Positions 27,744 through 37,541 of a stretch of 64,000 nucleotides of DNA are shown here, piece by piece. Every line of letters starts with the position of its first letter. Positions within the stretch are counted from its first letter, which is position 1. The DNA is from Streptomyces cynarae (GTDB lineage: Bacteria > Actinomycetota > Actinomycetes > Streptomycetales > Streptomycetaceae), in NCBI RefSeq assembly GCF_025642135.1, contig NZ_CP106793.1:5734001-5798000 (forward strand), written 5' to 3'. Both the position numbers and the translations under genes were made by a program. Below the pieces are notes generated by a model. The model ran no database searches, was not told where the DNA came from, and saw only the letters and a list, made by a program, of their open reading frames with translations.

Positions 27744-30136
27744 TACTGGCAGGCCTCGCAGGACTCGGGGTTCTCAAGGGAGCAGGCGACCGCGTCGGGG
27801 TCGGCGACCTGCTGGACGGGGATGGGCTTCTGGGTCTGCGCCTGGCCCTGGGCGGCGCGGGCGATACGGGTCGCCGGGCGCGAGCGCAGGTAGTACGTCG
27901 TCTTCAGGCCCCGCTTCCAGGCGTACGCGTACATCGAGGAGAGCTTGCCGATGGTCGGCGTCTCCATGAACAGGTTCAGTGACTGGGCCTGGTCCAGGAA
28001 CGGGGTGCGCGCGGCGGCCATGTCGATCAGGCCGCGCTGCGGGATCTCCCAGGCCGTGCGGTACAGCGCCCGTACGTCGGCCGGGATCCAGGCGAAGTCC
28101 TGCACCGAACCGCTGGACTCGCGCAGCGCCTCACGGGTCCGGGCGTCCCACACGCCCAGCTCCTTCAGGTCGTTCACCAGGTAGGAGTTGACCTGGAGGA
28201 ACTCCCCGGACAGTGTCTCGCGCTTGAAGAGGTTGGAGACCTGCGGCTCGATGCACTCGTACACGCCGGCGATCGAGGCGATGGTGGCGGTCGGGGCGAT
28301 GGCCAGCAGCAGCGAGTTGCGCATCCCGGTCGTCGCGATCCGCTCGCGCAGCGCCGCCCAGCGCTCCGGCCACGTGAACTCGACGCCGTAGTGGTCCGGG
28401 TGCAGCACACCGCGGGCCGTACGCGTCTTCTCCCAGGCCGGCAGCGGGCCGTTGCGTTCGGCGAGGTCGGTGGAGGCCTCGTAGGCAGCGAGCATGATGC
28501 GCTCGGCGATTCGGGTGGACAGCTGCCGCGCCTCCGGGGAGTCGAAGGGCAGCCGCAGCTTGAAGAAGACGTCCTGCAGGCCCATCGCGCCGAGGCCGAC
28601 CGGGCGCCACTTGGCGTTGGAGCGGCCCGCCTGCCCGGTCGGGTAGAAGTTGATGTCCACGACGCGGTCGAGGAAGGTCACGGCCGTGCGGACCGTCTCG
28701 TCCAGCCGCTCCCAGTCGATGTCGCCGGTCGCGGTGTCGACGAAGGCACCGAGGTTGACCGAGCCGAGGTTGCAGACCGCCGTCTCCCCGTCGTCGGTGA
28801 CCTCCAGGATCTCCGTGCAGAGGTTGGAGGAGTGGATCACGTGGCCGGGCTCGGCCGTCTGGTTGGCGGTGCGGTTGGCGGCGTCCTTGAACGTCATCCA
28901 GCCGTTGCCGGTCTGCGCGAGGGTCCGCATCATGCGGCCGTACAGGTCCCGGGCGGGGATCGTCTTCTTGGCGAGGCCTGCCGCCTCGGCCCTGCGGTAG
29001 GCGGCGTCGAACTCCTCGCCCCACAGGTCGACCAGCTCGGGCACGTCCGACGGGGAGAACAGCGACCACTGCTCGTCTGCGTCGACCCGGCGCATGAACT
29101 CGTCCGGGATCCAGTGCGCGAGGTTGAGGTTGTGGGTGCGGCGGGCGTCCTCGCCGGTGTTGTCCCGCAGTTCCAGGAACTCCTCGATGTCGGAGTGCCA
29201 GGTCTCCAGGTAGACGGCGGCGGCACCCTTGCGCCGGCCGCCCTGGTTCACGGCGGCGACCGAGGCGTCGAGGGTCTTCAGGAACGGGACGATGCCGTTG
29301 GAGTGCCCGTTGGTGCCGCGGATCAGGGAGCCGCGGGAGCGGATGCGGGAGAAGGCGATGCCGATCCCGCCGGCGTGCTTGGAGAGGCGGGCGACCTGGT
29401 GGTAGCGCTCGTAGAGGGAGTCCAGCTCGTCCTTCGGGGAGTCGAGGAGGTAGCAGGACGACATCTGGGGGTGCCGGGTGCCGGAGTTGAAGAGGGTGGG
29501 GGAGGAGGGGAGGTAGTCGAGCCGGCTCATGAGCCCGTAGAGCGCGGCGACGTCGTCCACCGCCCGGCCGCCCGCCTGTGGATCGAACGCAGTGTCCTCG
29601 GCGAGCCCGCAGGCGACGCGGAGCATGAAGTGCTGGGGCGTCTCGACGACCTTGCGGGTGATCGGATGGCGCAGGAGGTAGCGGCTGTGCAGGGTGCGCA
29701 GGCCGAAGTAGCCGAAGCGGTCGTCGGCCCGCTCGTCCACCAGGGCGTCGAGACGGTCGGCGTGCAGGCGTACGAACGTGGCGGTGCGGTCCGCGATGAG
29801 TCCTTCCCGGTGGCCGACGGCGATGGACTCGGTGAACGACGTGACGCCCTGGGAGGCGGCCTCGGCGCGGATACCGATGGTCAGCAGGCGGGCGGCCAGC
29901 TTCGAGTAGGCGGGGTCCTCGGAGATGAGGCCCGCGGCGGCCTCCGTGGCCAGTTCGCGCAGCTCGGCCTCGTCGGCACGGGCGGACCGGCCGCGCAGCG
30001 CGGCGGCGGCGACCCGGCCGGGGTCGGCGTCGGGAAGGTCGGCGGTCAGCTCGGTCAGGGTCCGCAGCAGCGCGGCACCCGGACCGTCGGATTCCAGGCC
30101 CGTGGCTGAAGCCGGATCGACTGGCGCGATGGTCAC
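27743..30136 (-). CDS. nrdA: Class Ia ribonucleotide reductase alpha subunit NrdA
   Basis: About 797 residues. Reduces ribonucleotides to deoxyribonucleotides. Active-site motifs: HPQMSSCYLLD (redox Cys), NLCTEILE (Asn, the radical Cys and Glu), and AVCNLGSVNLG (second redox Cys). The C-terminal pair SCEACQ reloads the active site with electrons. Further conserved blocks are NQGGRRKGAAAVYLE and APTATIASIAG. GTG 30136 has GGGAG about eight bases upstream and is preferred over ATG 30160. The leader carries a cobalamin riboswitch, so the enzyme should be off when B12 supports the class II enzyme NrdJ. Confidence 0.95.
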   Translation of the reverse strand: MTIAPVDPASATGLESDGPGAALLRTLTELTADLPDADPGRVAAAALRGRSARADEAELRELATEAAAGLISEDPAYSKLAARLLTIGIRAEAASQGVTSFTESIAVGHREGLIADRTATFVRLHADRLDALVDERADDRFGYFGLRTLHSRYLLRHPITRKVVETPQHFMLRVACGLAEDTAFDPQAGGRAVDDVAALYGLMSRLDYLPSSPTLFNSGTRHPQMSSCYLLDSPKDELDSLYERYHQVARLSKHAGGIGIAFSRIRSRGSLIRGTNGHSNGIVPFLKTLDASVAAVNQGGRRKGAAAVYLETWHSDIEEFLELRDNTGEDARRTHNLNLAHWIPDEFMRRVDADEQWSLFSPSDVPELVDLWGEEFDAAYRRAEAAGLAKKTIPARDLYGRMMRTLAQTGNGWMTFKDAANRTANQTAEPGHVIHSSNLCTEILEVTDDGETAVCNLGSVNLGAFVDTATGDIDWERLDETVRTAVTFLDRVVDINFYPTGQAGRSNAKWRPVGLGAMGLQDVFFKLRLPFDSPEARQLSTRIAERIMLAAYEASTDLAERNGPLPAWEKTRTARGVLHPDHYGVEFTWPERWAALRERIATTGMRNSLLLAIAPTATIASIAGVYECIEPQVSNLFKRETLSGEFLQVNSYLVNDLKELGVWDARTREALRESSGSVQDFAWIPADVRALYRTAWEIPQRGLIDMAAARTPFLDQAQSLNLFMETPTIGKLSSMYAYAWKRGLKTTYYLRSRPATRIARAAQGQAQTQKPIPVQQVADPDAVACSLENPESCEACQ

Positions 30137-30269
30137 GTGGGGCTCTCCCTCGCTCGGCACGGGGCCTGGCGGAGGGCAGGGGGCAGCTCACGAGCGCACG
30201 CGGCGTCGCGTCCACCGGCCCATTCCGCGAGGCCCGGACGTCAGGGCACCCGGACCGGACGGCCGGGCG

Positions 30270-30385
30270 CACTGTCGGCAGGTCCTCGGACTGACGCTCG
30301 TACGACGGCATGCGGGCATACGTGTACGAGTACACCGTTGCGGGACAGTTCCGGATTCGCACCGGATTCCCCTGCGGCGACAGCG
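30270..30385 (-). ncRNA. Cobalamin riboswitch in the nrdAB leader
   Basis: On the minus strand the conserved core reads GGGGAATCCGGTGCGAATC, then GGAACTGTCCCGCAACGGT, then the B12 box AGTCCGAGGACCTGCCGACA. Terminal P1 is CGCTGTCG (30385-30378) with CGACAGTG (30277-30270). It lies 134 bases before the nrdA start. Repression of nrdAB by B12 is known in S. coelicolor. A CCGG-rich stretch just downstream could form the expression platform. Confidence 0.92.
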
Positions 30386-30447
30386 AGCATGAGCATACAT
30401 CTTGTGCCGGGCTGCGGCGCCACCCCCAGATGTTGTGTCGCACCGCC

Positions 30448-30954
30448 TCAGAGCGTCAACTCGTAGGTGAGGAGAGTGATGTCGTCGAGCTGGGGGAGGG
30501 GGTTCCAGTCCCGCTCGGGTGTGCGAACGAAGCCCAGGCGTTCATAGATGCGATGGGCGGTGCGCATCGTGCGCTGGGTCGACAGGACGACCCGTACGCA
30601 GCCGTCCGTGGCCCGTGCGCGGTCGACACAGGCCCGGACGAGAGCCTCTCCCGCGCCCCGGCCGCGGGCGGCGTGCGCGACCGCGAGCATCCGTATCTCG
30701 GCCTCCCCCGGTCCCGCGATGTCGGCCATGGGGCCGCCGGTCGGTACGAAGGTGACGCCGCCGAGAACGTGCCCGTCCGCCACGGCCGCCAGCACCTCTG
30801 CTGCGGCCGCCCGCCCTGCCACGTCCTTCAGTTCGTCGAGGTAGGCGTCGCTCTCGCCGAAGTCGAGGAGGCCGTCCCGGAGGTAGGCCTGCGCGGTGAT
30901 CTCGCCGAGCGTGTCGTATTCGTCGGGGGTCGCCTGCCGGATGGTGAGGTCCAT
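30448..30954 (-). CDS. GNAT-family N-acetyltransferase
   Basis: 168 residues. Acetyl-CoA-binding signature: RMLAVAHAARGRGAGEALVRACVDRAR (the RxxGxG/A loop), followed by AHRIYERLGFVRTPERD. ATG 30954 is used because the product begins MDLTIRQATPDEYD, a typical GNAT start; no strong ribosome site is visible, and ATG 30984 is the alternative. It precedes the nrdAB riboswitch on the same strand but is probably not part of the reductase operon. Acceptor unknown. Confidence 0.85.
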   Translation of the reverse strand: MDLTIRQATPDEYDTLGEITAQAYLRDGLLDFGESDAYLDELKDVAGRAAAAEVLAAVADGHVLGGVTFVPTGGPMADIAGPGEAEIRMLAVAHAARGRGAGEALVRACVDRARATDGCVRVVLSTQRTMRTAHRIYERLGFVRTPERDWNPLPQLDDITLLTYELTL

Positions 30955-30985
30955 GGGGCCGAGTGTGCCGGACGGGTACGACAAC

Positions 30986-31012
30986 GGGCCGCCGGATTTT
31001 CTCCGACGGCCC
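30986..31012 (-). terminator. Hairpin after the MctP-type gene
   Basis: GGGCCGCCGGA pairs with TCCGACGGCCC (one mismatch) around TTTTC, between the symporter stop and the acetyltransferase start. Confidence 0.65.
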
Positions 31013-31035
31013 GCTGACCCGCGTACGACGTGGAC

Positions 31036-32664
31036 TCAGTGCGAGGTGCCCGCCGTGGCCGGCGGCAGCTCCACCTGCACCCCGGGGTCGCCCGCGTCCG
31101 CCGTGTAGTCCTCCGGCTTCGTCTCGTCGATGCCCTCCGGAGCCTTCAGAGCCTTCAGGACGAACGTCAGCACCACCGTCACCACCACGTTCATCACGAA
31201 CGCCGTCAGGCCGATGTAGCCGATCTCGCCGATGCCGGGGATCTCCTTGGCGGAGCCGCCGAAGTGCGGCTGGGTCGGGGACGCGACACCGTACGCCGCC
31301 AGCGTGCCGTAGACCATGCCGACCGCCCAGCCGGCCAGCAGCGCCCAGCGGTGGAACCAGCGGGTGAACAGACCGCCGACCAGGGCCGGGAAGGTCTGCA
31401 GGATCCAAATACCGCCCAGCAGCTGGAAGTTGATGGCGACCGTCTTGTCCATGGTCAGGACGAAGACCAGGGCGCCCACCTTCACCAGCAGCGACACGAT
31501 CTTGGAGACCCTGGTCTCCTCCGCTGCCGTCGCGTTCGGCTTGATGAAGTCCTTGTAGATGTTGCGGGTGAAGAGGTTCGCGGCCGCGATCGACATGATC
31601 GCCGCGGGCACCAGTGCGCCGATGCCGATCGCCGCGAAGGCCACTCCGGCGAACCAGTCCGGGAACATGTTCTCGAACAGCTGCGGAATCGCCAGCTGCC
31701 CGTTCTGGACCTTCACACCCGCGGCGATCGCCATGAAGCCCAGCAGCGCCAGCAGTCCCAGCATCAGCGAGTACAGCGGCAGGATCGTGGTGTTGCGGCG
31801 GATCACCTCACGGCTGCGCGAGGACAGCGTGGCCGTGACCGAGTGCGGGTACATGAACAGCGCCAGCGCCGAGCCCAGCGCCAGTGTGGCGTACGTCCAC
31901 TGGGTCGCCTCGGCCGGGACCAGGGCGCCGCGCGGCTTGCCCGTCTTCGGGTTGGCCTGCGCGAACGCATGGCCCGCCTTTGCGAAGACGTCGTCGAAGC
32001 CGCCCAGCTTGATCGGGATGTAGATGATCGCCACCGCGATGACTATGTAGATCAGCGCGTCCTTCACGAACGCGATCAGGGCGGGCGCCCTGAGGCCCGA
32101 CGAGTACGTGTACGCGGCCAGCACGCCGAAGGCGATCAGCAGCGGCAGGTCCTTCACGAACCAGTTGGTGTTCTCGCCGCCGCCCACACCCATCACGTCC
32201 AGCACGGCCTGGATGCCCACCAGCTGGAGCGCGATGTACGGCATGGTCGCCAGGATGCCGGTGAGCGCCACGGCCAGCGACAGGCCCTTCGAACCGAACC
32301 GACCGCGCACGAAGTCCGAGGTCGTGACGTACCCGTGCCGGTGCGAGACCGACCACAGGCGCGGCAGGAAGGTGAAGATGAGCGGGTACACCAGGATGGT
32401 GTAGGGCACCGCGAAGAAACCCGAGGCGCCCGCCGCGTAGATCGCCGCCGGCACGGCCACGAACGTGTACGCGGTGTACAGGTCGCCGCCGAGAAGGAAC
32501 CAGGTGACCCAGGTTCCGAACGAGCGGCCGCCGAGGCCCCACTCGTCGAGGCTGTGCTCGTTGTCGGCCCTGCGCCAGCGCGCCGCCAGGAAGCCCATGA
32601 CCGTGACGGCCAGGAAGAAGAAGACGAAGACGCCGAGCGCGACGCCGTTCACACCGTCCTTCAC
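31036..32664 (-). CDS. mctP: Sodium:solute symporter family permease, MctP-like (monocarboxylates)
   Basis: 542 residues with about 13 membrane helices. The family signature is near the start (SLDEWGLGGRSFGTWVTWFLLGGDLYTAYTF), and further SSS-type blocks follow (GYVTTSDFVRGRFG, IGIGALVPAAIMSIAAANLFTRN). The protein resembles MctP-type monocarboxylate permeases of rhizobia; substrate identity (lactate, pyruvate, alanine or similar) is inferred only. The GTG start overlaps the stop of the upstream small DUF3311 gene, the usual pairing for this family. Confidence 0.87.
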   Translation of the reverse strand: MKDGVNGVALGVFVFFFLAVTVMGFLAARWRRADNEHSLDEWGLGGRSFGTWVTWFLLGGDLYTAYTFVAVPAAIYAAGASGFFAVPYTILVYPLIFTFLPRLWSVSHRHGYVTTSDFVRGRFGSKGLSLAVALTGILATMPYIALQLVGIQAVLDVMGVGGGENTNWFVKDLPLLIAFGVLAAYTYSSGLRAPALIAFVKDALIYIVIAVAIIYIPIKLGGFDDVFAKAGHAFAQANPKTGKPRGALVPAEATQWTYATLALGSALALFMYPHSVTATLSSRSREVIRRNTTILPLYSLMLGLLALLGFMAIAAGVKVQNGQLAIPQLFENMFPDWFAGVAFAAIGIGALVPAAIMSIAAANLFTRNIYKDFIKPNATAAEETRVSKIVSLLVKVGALVFVLTMDKTVAINFQLLGGIWILQTFPALVGGLFTRWFHRWALLAGWAVGMVYGTLAAYGVASPTQPHFGGSAKEIPGIGEIGYIGLTAFVMNVVVTVVLTFVLKALKAPEGIDETKPEDYTADAGDPGVQVELPPATAGTSH

Positions 32665-32927
32665 TGCGACGCACCCCCCTTCTGGCCGGCGCGGGCGCGC
32701 TGGTCACGCTGCCACAGCTTGTACGCGAGCATCGTCAGCGCCGTGGAGATGAGCACCCACAGCATCTGGTACCAGTAGAAGAACGGGATGCCGATGAACG
32801 CGGGGTCGGTCTTGGCGTACGAGCCGACCCACAGCATCGCGACGAAGGGTGCTACAAGGCAGAGGGCGATGACGACGCGCACCGGCGTCACCACCGCCGC
32901 TTTGGCTGCATCTGGTTGATCGGACAT
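32661..32927 (-). CDS. DUF3311 small membrane protein, partner of MctP-type permease
   Basis: 88 residues with two membrane helices (VRVVIALCLVAPFVAMLW and FFYWYQMLWVLISTALTML), the DUF3311 layout. DUF3311 genes usually sit directly before sodium:solute symporters and may form a complex with them. ATG 32927 is used; six more residues are possible from 32945. The four-base overlap with the permease gene implies coupled translation. Confidence 0.88.
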   Translation of the reverse strand: MSDQPDAAKAAVVTPVRVVIALCLVAPFVAMLWVGSYAKTDPAFIGIPFFYWYQMLWVLISTALTMLAYKLWQRDQRARAGQKGGASQ

Positions 32928-33056
32928 GCGGCTCCGTCCCCTCACTGGTCACCTGTGCACCTGTGTAATGCGCAGGCAATGTAGGTGACCCCGTCATGAA
33001 AGCGGAAGCCCTCGTCCGCATATCGGTCGTGACCAGGTCCGGAAAGCGCTGCTTGT

Positions 33057-33869
<813 letters not shown>

Positions 33870-33974
33870 TCACGGCTCACATCGTGGCACGGCGTCATGG
33901 GGAGCAGGGCCCCCACGCTCCGTGATCCCCGTTCCACGGACGGGGATCCCCTCTGTATACCGTCGGCACCCTCG

Positions 33975-34007
33975 CTGGTCTAGTCCACATCCTGGAACTG
34001 GTCCAGT
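33975..34007. promoter_or_regulatory. Two dre-like DasR sites near dasR
   Basis: CTGGTCTAGTCCAC (33975-33988) is one base off the dre core TGGTCTAGACCA. ACTGGTCCAGT (33997-34007) is a perfect shorter palindrome. They sit 154-186 bases before the dasR start and may serve dasR autoregulation. The rest of the 423-base dasR-dasA gap holds no gene. Confidence 0.75.
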
Positions 34008-34121
34008 CGCGGCCGCGGGAATCCGGGTGCCCGTTTTCACTGGGTTCCTACTTAAAGATCCTTTCATATGTAGGTCGCATAACGAACGCCCTGAGCGGCT
34101 CGAACGCCCTTGACGCGCCTA

Positions 34122-34161
34122 TTGGTCTGAGCCAAGCTCCCCCCTACTGGTCTACACCATT
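34122..34161. promoter_or_regulatory. dre sites upstream of dasA
   Basis: ACTGGTCTACACCATT (34146-34161) matches the 16-base dre consensus at 13 positions. TTGGTCTGAGCCAA (34122-34135) is a second symmetric near-match, and a half-site TTGGTCCAGT overlaps the end. The main site is 84 bases before the dasA start, a repressor position. Confidence 0.88.
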
Positions 34162-34244
34162 GGTCCAGTCCCGGCCCCACGGGCGGTGCGCGTCGTCACG
34201 CCGCGGGGACAAGGGGGGTTTGTGGCATCCCTGAGGAGGATGGC

Positions 34245-35528
34245 GTGAAGCGCAAACTGACAGTCGCGATCGGTATCGCGGGCATGATGGTCTCCATCGC
34301 GGCGTGCGGGGGCGGGAAGTCCGGCGGGTCGAGCACGGGGGCGGACGCCAAGGAGCTCACCGTCTGGCTGACGGTCGACGCCCAGAACAACTGGCCGGCG
34401 CTGGTGAAGGCCGCCGACGACGCGGTGCTGAAGAAGCACCCGGGCCTGAAGATCAACCACGAGTACTACGGCTGGCCGGACAAGAACACCAAGCTCGACG
34501 CCGTCCTCGCCACCGACAAGGCGCCCGACGTGGTCGAGATGGGCAACACCGAGATGCTCGGCTACATGGTCAAGGGCGCCTTCGCCCCCGTGGACGCGGC
34601 CAAGTTCGACAACTCGGCCCAGTGGCTGGACGGCCTCAAGGCCTCCGTGACATACGACGGCAAGACCTACGGCGTCCCCTACTACGCCGGCGGCCGCGTC
34701 GCCAACTGGCGCAAGGACATCGCCGCTTCGGTCGGCGTCAAGACGCCGCCGAAGACGTACCAGGAGCTCACCGCCGACCTGGACAAGATCCAGAAGAAGG
34801 AGGGCAGCGGGTTCAGCGCCTGGTACCAGCCCACGCGCGACTGGTACGCGGCCATGTCCTTCGTCTACGACGCCGGCGGCTCCATCGCCAAGCAGGAGGG
34901 CGGCCAGTGGAAGGCCAACCTCTCCTCGCCCGAGTCCCTCAAGGGCCTCAGCGAGTTCAAGACGGTCATCGACAAGTACATGCACGGCGACAAGACCAAG
35001 GACGAATCCGACCGGTACATCGTCTACGGCCAGGGCAAGTCCGCCATGATCTTCGGCGCCGCCTGGGAGGGCGCGGCCGCGGCCGACCCGAAGGCCGACA
35101 AGACCGGCGGCAAGCTGAAGACCAGCCTCGAGAACTTCGTGATGCCCGGTCCCTCCGGCAAGAACATGCCCGTCTTCCTGGGCGGTTCCGACCTGGCGAT
35201 CCCGGTGAAGTCCAAGGCGCAGGCACTGGCCGCCGAGTGGATCAACGCGTTCACCGGATCGCAGGGCCAGAAGGGCCTCATCGCCAAGGGCAACCTGCCC
35301 AACGACAAGACCGACCTCGCGACCCTGAAGAACGACCCGGCGACGGCGGTACCGGCCACCGCTGCCGAGTCCAACTGGTTCGTCCCCATGGCACCCGGCT
35401 GGGGCCAGGTCGAGAAGGCGCAGGTCCTGCAGACGATGCTCCAGGACATCGGCACCGGCAAGAAGTCGGTCGAGGCCGCCGCGAAGGACGCGGACGCCGC
35501 GATCGACAAGGTCATCAACACCAAGTGA
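34245..35528 (+). CDS. dasA: Chitobiose ABC transporter solute-binding lipoprotein DasA
   Basis: 427 residues. Extracellular binding protein for (GlcNAc)2 and related sugars. The N-terminal signal (KRKLTVAIGIAGMMVSIAAC) ends in a lipobox Cys at residue 21, so it is membrane tethered. The body is a cluster-B sugar-binding protein (ELTVWLTVDAQNNWPALV, PDVVEMGNTEMLGYM, FSAWYQPTRDWYAAMSFVYDAGG). GTG 34245 has GAGGAGG about five bases upstream. DasABC has no ATPase gene here; MsiK, encoded elsewhere, serves it in S. coelicolor. Repressed by DasR through the upstream dre sites. Confidence 0.97.
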   Translation: MKRKLTVAIGIAGMMVSIAACGGGKSGGSSTGADAKELTVWLTVDAQNNWPALVKAADDAVLKKHPGLKINHEYYGWPDKNTKLDAVLATDKAPDVVEMGNTEMLGYMVKGAFAPVDAAKFDNSAQWLDGLKASVTYDGKTYGVPYYAGGRVANWRKDIAASVGVKTPPKTYQELTADLDKIQKKEGSGFSAWYQPTRDWYAAMSFVYDAGGSIAKQEGGQWKANLSSPESLKGLSEFKTVIDKYMHGDKTKDESDRYIVYGQGKSAMIFGAAWEGAAAADPKADKTGGKLKTSLENFVMPGPSGKNMPVFLGGSDLAIPVKSKAQALAAEWINAFTGSQGQKGLIAKGNLPNDKTDLATLKNDPATAVPATAAESNWFVPMAPGWGQVEKAQVLQTMLQDIGTGKKSVEAAAKDADAAIDKVINTK

Positions 35529-35535
35529 GCCGACG

Positions 35536-35580
35536 GCAGGGCCCCGTGGATCCCGGGGGGTGTTCGGGGAGGGGCCCTGC
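35536..35580 (+). terminator. Hairpin between dasA and dasB
   Basis: GCAGGGCCCC (35536-35545) pairs with GGGGCCCTGC (35571-35580). In the middle of an operon this probably gives more dasA than dasBC mRNA, as is usual for binding-protein genes. Confidence 0.75.
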
Positions 35581-35673
35581 GTCTCGTACGACCGTGGGGG
35601 CGGGGCTGCCGTCCTCCTGCGACCGTGCGGGTTTCGCCTTCGTACGACCTGAAGGACCGCTGAGGAGCGCGCG

Positions 35674-36666
35674 ATGAGTGCCGCAGACACGACCACCCCT
35701 GCCAAGGTGCCGCCGCCGCGGCCGGCGCCTCCACCACCGGGCGTCGCCGCCGCGAGGCCACGCAGAGGGCGGGCGCCGGGCGGGGCCGCCGTCCCCTGGG
35801 CGCTGCTCGCCCCCTGTCTGCTGGTCCTCGCCCTGGTGATGGGCTATCCACTGGTCCGCCTGGTGACCCTGTCCTTCCAGAAGTTCGGCCAGTCGCAGTT
35901 GTGGGGGTTCCAGCCGGCCCAGTCGGCCGGGTTCGCCAACTTCACCAACGTGCTTGAGGACGGCGAGTTCTGGGCAGTCGTCGTGCGCACGATCGTCTTC
36001 GCGGCCGGCTCGGTGATCTTCACCATGGTCCTCGGCATGCTGATCGCGCTGCTGCTCCAGCGGGTCTCCGGCTGGATGAAGACGCTGATCAACGTCGTGC
36101 TGGTGGCCAGTTGGGGCATGCCGGTCATCGTGGCCACCACCGTCTTCAAGTGGCTCTTCGACTCGGACTACGGCATCCTCAACGCCCTGCTGAGCAAGCT
36201 GCCCGGCGTGCATCTGATCGGCCACAACTGGTTCGCGAGCGGACCGCAGGGTCTGGCCGTGATCATGCTCCTCGTGGTCTGGGGCGCCGTCCCGTTCGTC
36301 GTCATCACGCTCGGCGCGGGCCTCACCCAGGTGCCGAAGGAGCTGGAGGAGGCGGCCCGGCTCGACGGCGCGGGCTCCTGGGGCGTGTTCCGGCATGTCA
36401 CCCTCCCGATCCTGAAGCCGATCATCGTGATGCTCACGACCCTCTCCGTCATCTGGGACATGGGCGTCTTCCCGCAGGTCTTCGTGATGCGCGGCGGCCA
36501 CCCCGAGGCCGAGTTCCAGCTGCTCACCACCTACTCGTACGACCGGGCGTTCGTGGTCAACGACTACGGCCAGGGCTCCGCGATCGCGCTGATCACCGTG
36601 CTGTTGCTGCTCGGCGTCGTCGCCCTCTACATGCGCCAGATGCTGAAGATCGGAGAAGTCGAATGA
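35674..36666 (+). CDS. dasB: Chitobiose ABC transporter permease DasB
   Basis: 330 residues, MalF-like inner membrane protein with six main helices after a Pro/Ala-rich cytoplasmic start. The EAA loop that contacts the ATPase is ELEEAARLDGAGSWGVFRHVTLP. GAGGAG lies just before ATG 35674. The stop overlaps the dasC start (ATGA). Works with DasA, DasC and the shared ATPase MsiK. Confidence 0.95.
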   Translation: MSAADTTTPAKVPPPRPAPPPPGVAAARPRRGRAPGGAAVPWALLAPCLLVLALVMGYPLVRLVTLSFQKFGQSQLWGFQPAQSAGFANFTNVLEDGEFWAVVVRTIVFAAGSVIFTMVLGMLIALLLQRVSGWMKTLINVVLVASWGMPVIVATTVFKWLFDSDYGILNALLSKLPGVHLIGHNWFASGPQGLAVIMLLVVWGAVPFVVITLGAGLTQVPKELEEAARLDGAGSWGVFRHVTLPILKPIIVMLTTLSVIWDMGVFPQVFVMRGGHPEAEFQLLTTYSYDRAFVVNDYGQGSAIALITVLLLLGVVALYMRQMLKIGEVE

Positions 36667-37532
36667 GCGGCATGAGCGCGACGACGCTCAGCGGGCGCGA
36701 CCCGGCCCGCCGCCGGACCAGGTCCAAGCTCGGCTGGAACCTCCTCGGCCTGCTTGTCTTCCTCACCGCGGGCTTCCCCGTCTACTGGATGATCGACACG
36801 GCGTTCAAACCGGCGAAGGACGCCATCGATCCGGACCCGAGCCTGCTGCCCACGGGCGTCACACTGGCCAACTTCCGCCGGGCGCTGGACATCGCCGACT
36901 TCTGGGGACCGGTCGGCCGCAGTCTGATCGTGTCGCTCTCGGTGGTCGCGATCGGCATCGTCGTCGGCACGCTGGCCGCGCTCGCCATCTCCCGGTTCGC
37001 CTTCCGCGGCCGGAAGATCGTGATCGTGGGCATCCTGGCGGTCCAGATGGTCCCGCTCGTCGCCATGATCATTCCGGTGTTCCTGCTGCTCAACGACCTC
37101 GGCCAGTACGACAAGCTGTCCGGCCTCATCATCACCTACCTGACCTTCATCCTCCCGTTCACGGTGTGGACGCTGCGCGGCTTCATCGTCAACATCCCGC
37201 GCGAGCTGGAGGAGGCGGCGATGGTGGACGGCTGCTCGCGCACCGGGGCCTTCCTGCGCGTGGTCTTCCCGCTGCTGGCCCCCGGTCTGGTCGCCACCTC
37301 GGTCTACGGCTTCATCCAGGCCTGGAACGAGTACCTGTACGCCCTGATGCTGATGAGCCAGGAGAACCAGACCGCGACCGTCTGGCTCGGCAACTTCACC
37401 ACCAAGCACGGCACCGAGTACGCCCCGATGATGGCCGGCGCCACGATGATGGCGGTGCCGATCGTCGTGCTCTTCCTCCTCGTCCAGCGCAAGATGGCCG
37501 CGGGCCTCACCGCGGGCGCCGTGAAGGGATAA
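36663..37532 (+). CDS. dasC: Chitobiose ABC transporter permease DasC
   Basis: 289 residues, MalG-like permease with six helices. EAA loop: ELEEAAMVDGCSRTGAFLRVVFPLLAPG. Start ATG 36663 overlaps the dasB stop, so the true gene is much shorter than the open frame that begins at 36111. The hexosaminidase gene follows after nine bases. Confidence 0.95.
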   Translation: MSGMSATTLSGRDPARRRTRSKLGWNLLGLLVFLTAGFPVYWMIDTAFKPAKDAIDPDPSLLPTGVTLANFRRALDIADFWGPVGRSLIVSLSVVAIGIVVGTLAALAISRFAFRGRKIVIVGILAVQMVPLVAMIIPVFLLLNDLGQYDKLSGLIITYLTFILPFTVWTLRGFIVNIPRELEEAAMVDGCSRTGAFLRVVFPLLAPGLVATSVYGFIQAWNEYLYALMLMSQENQTATVWLGNFTTKHGTEYAPMMAGATMMAVPIVVLFLLVQRKMAAGLTAGAVKG

Positions 37533-37541
37533 CGCCCCCCG

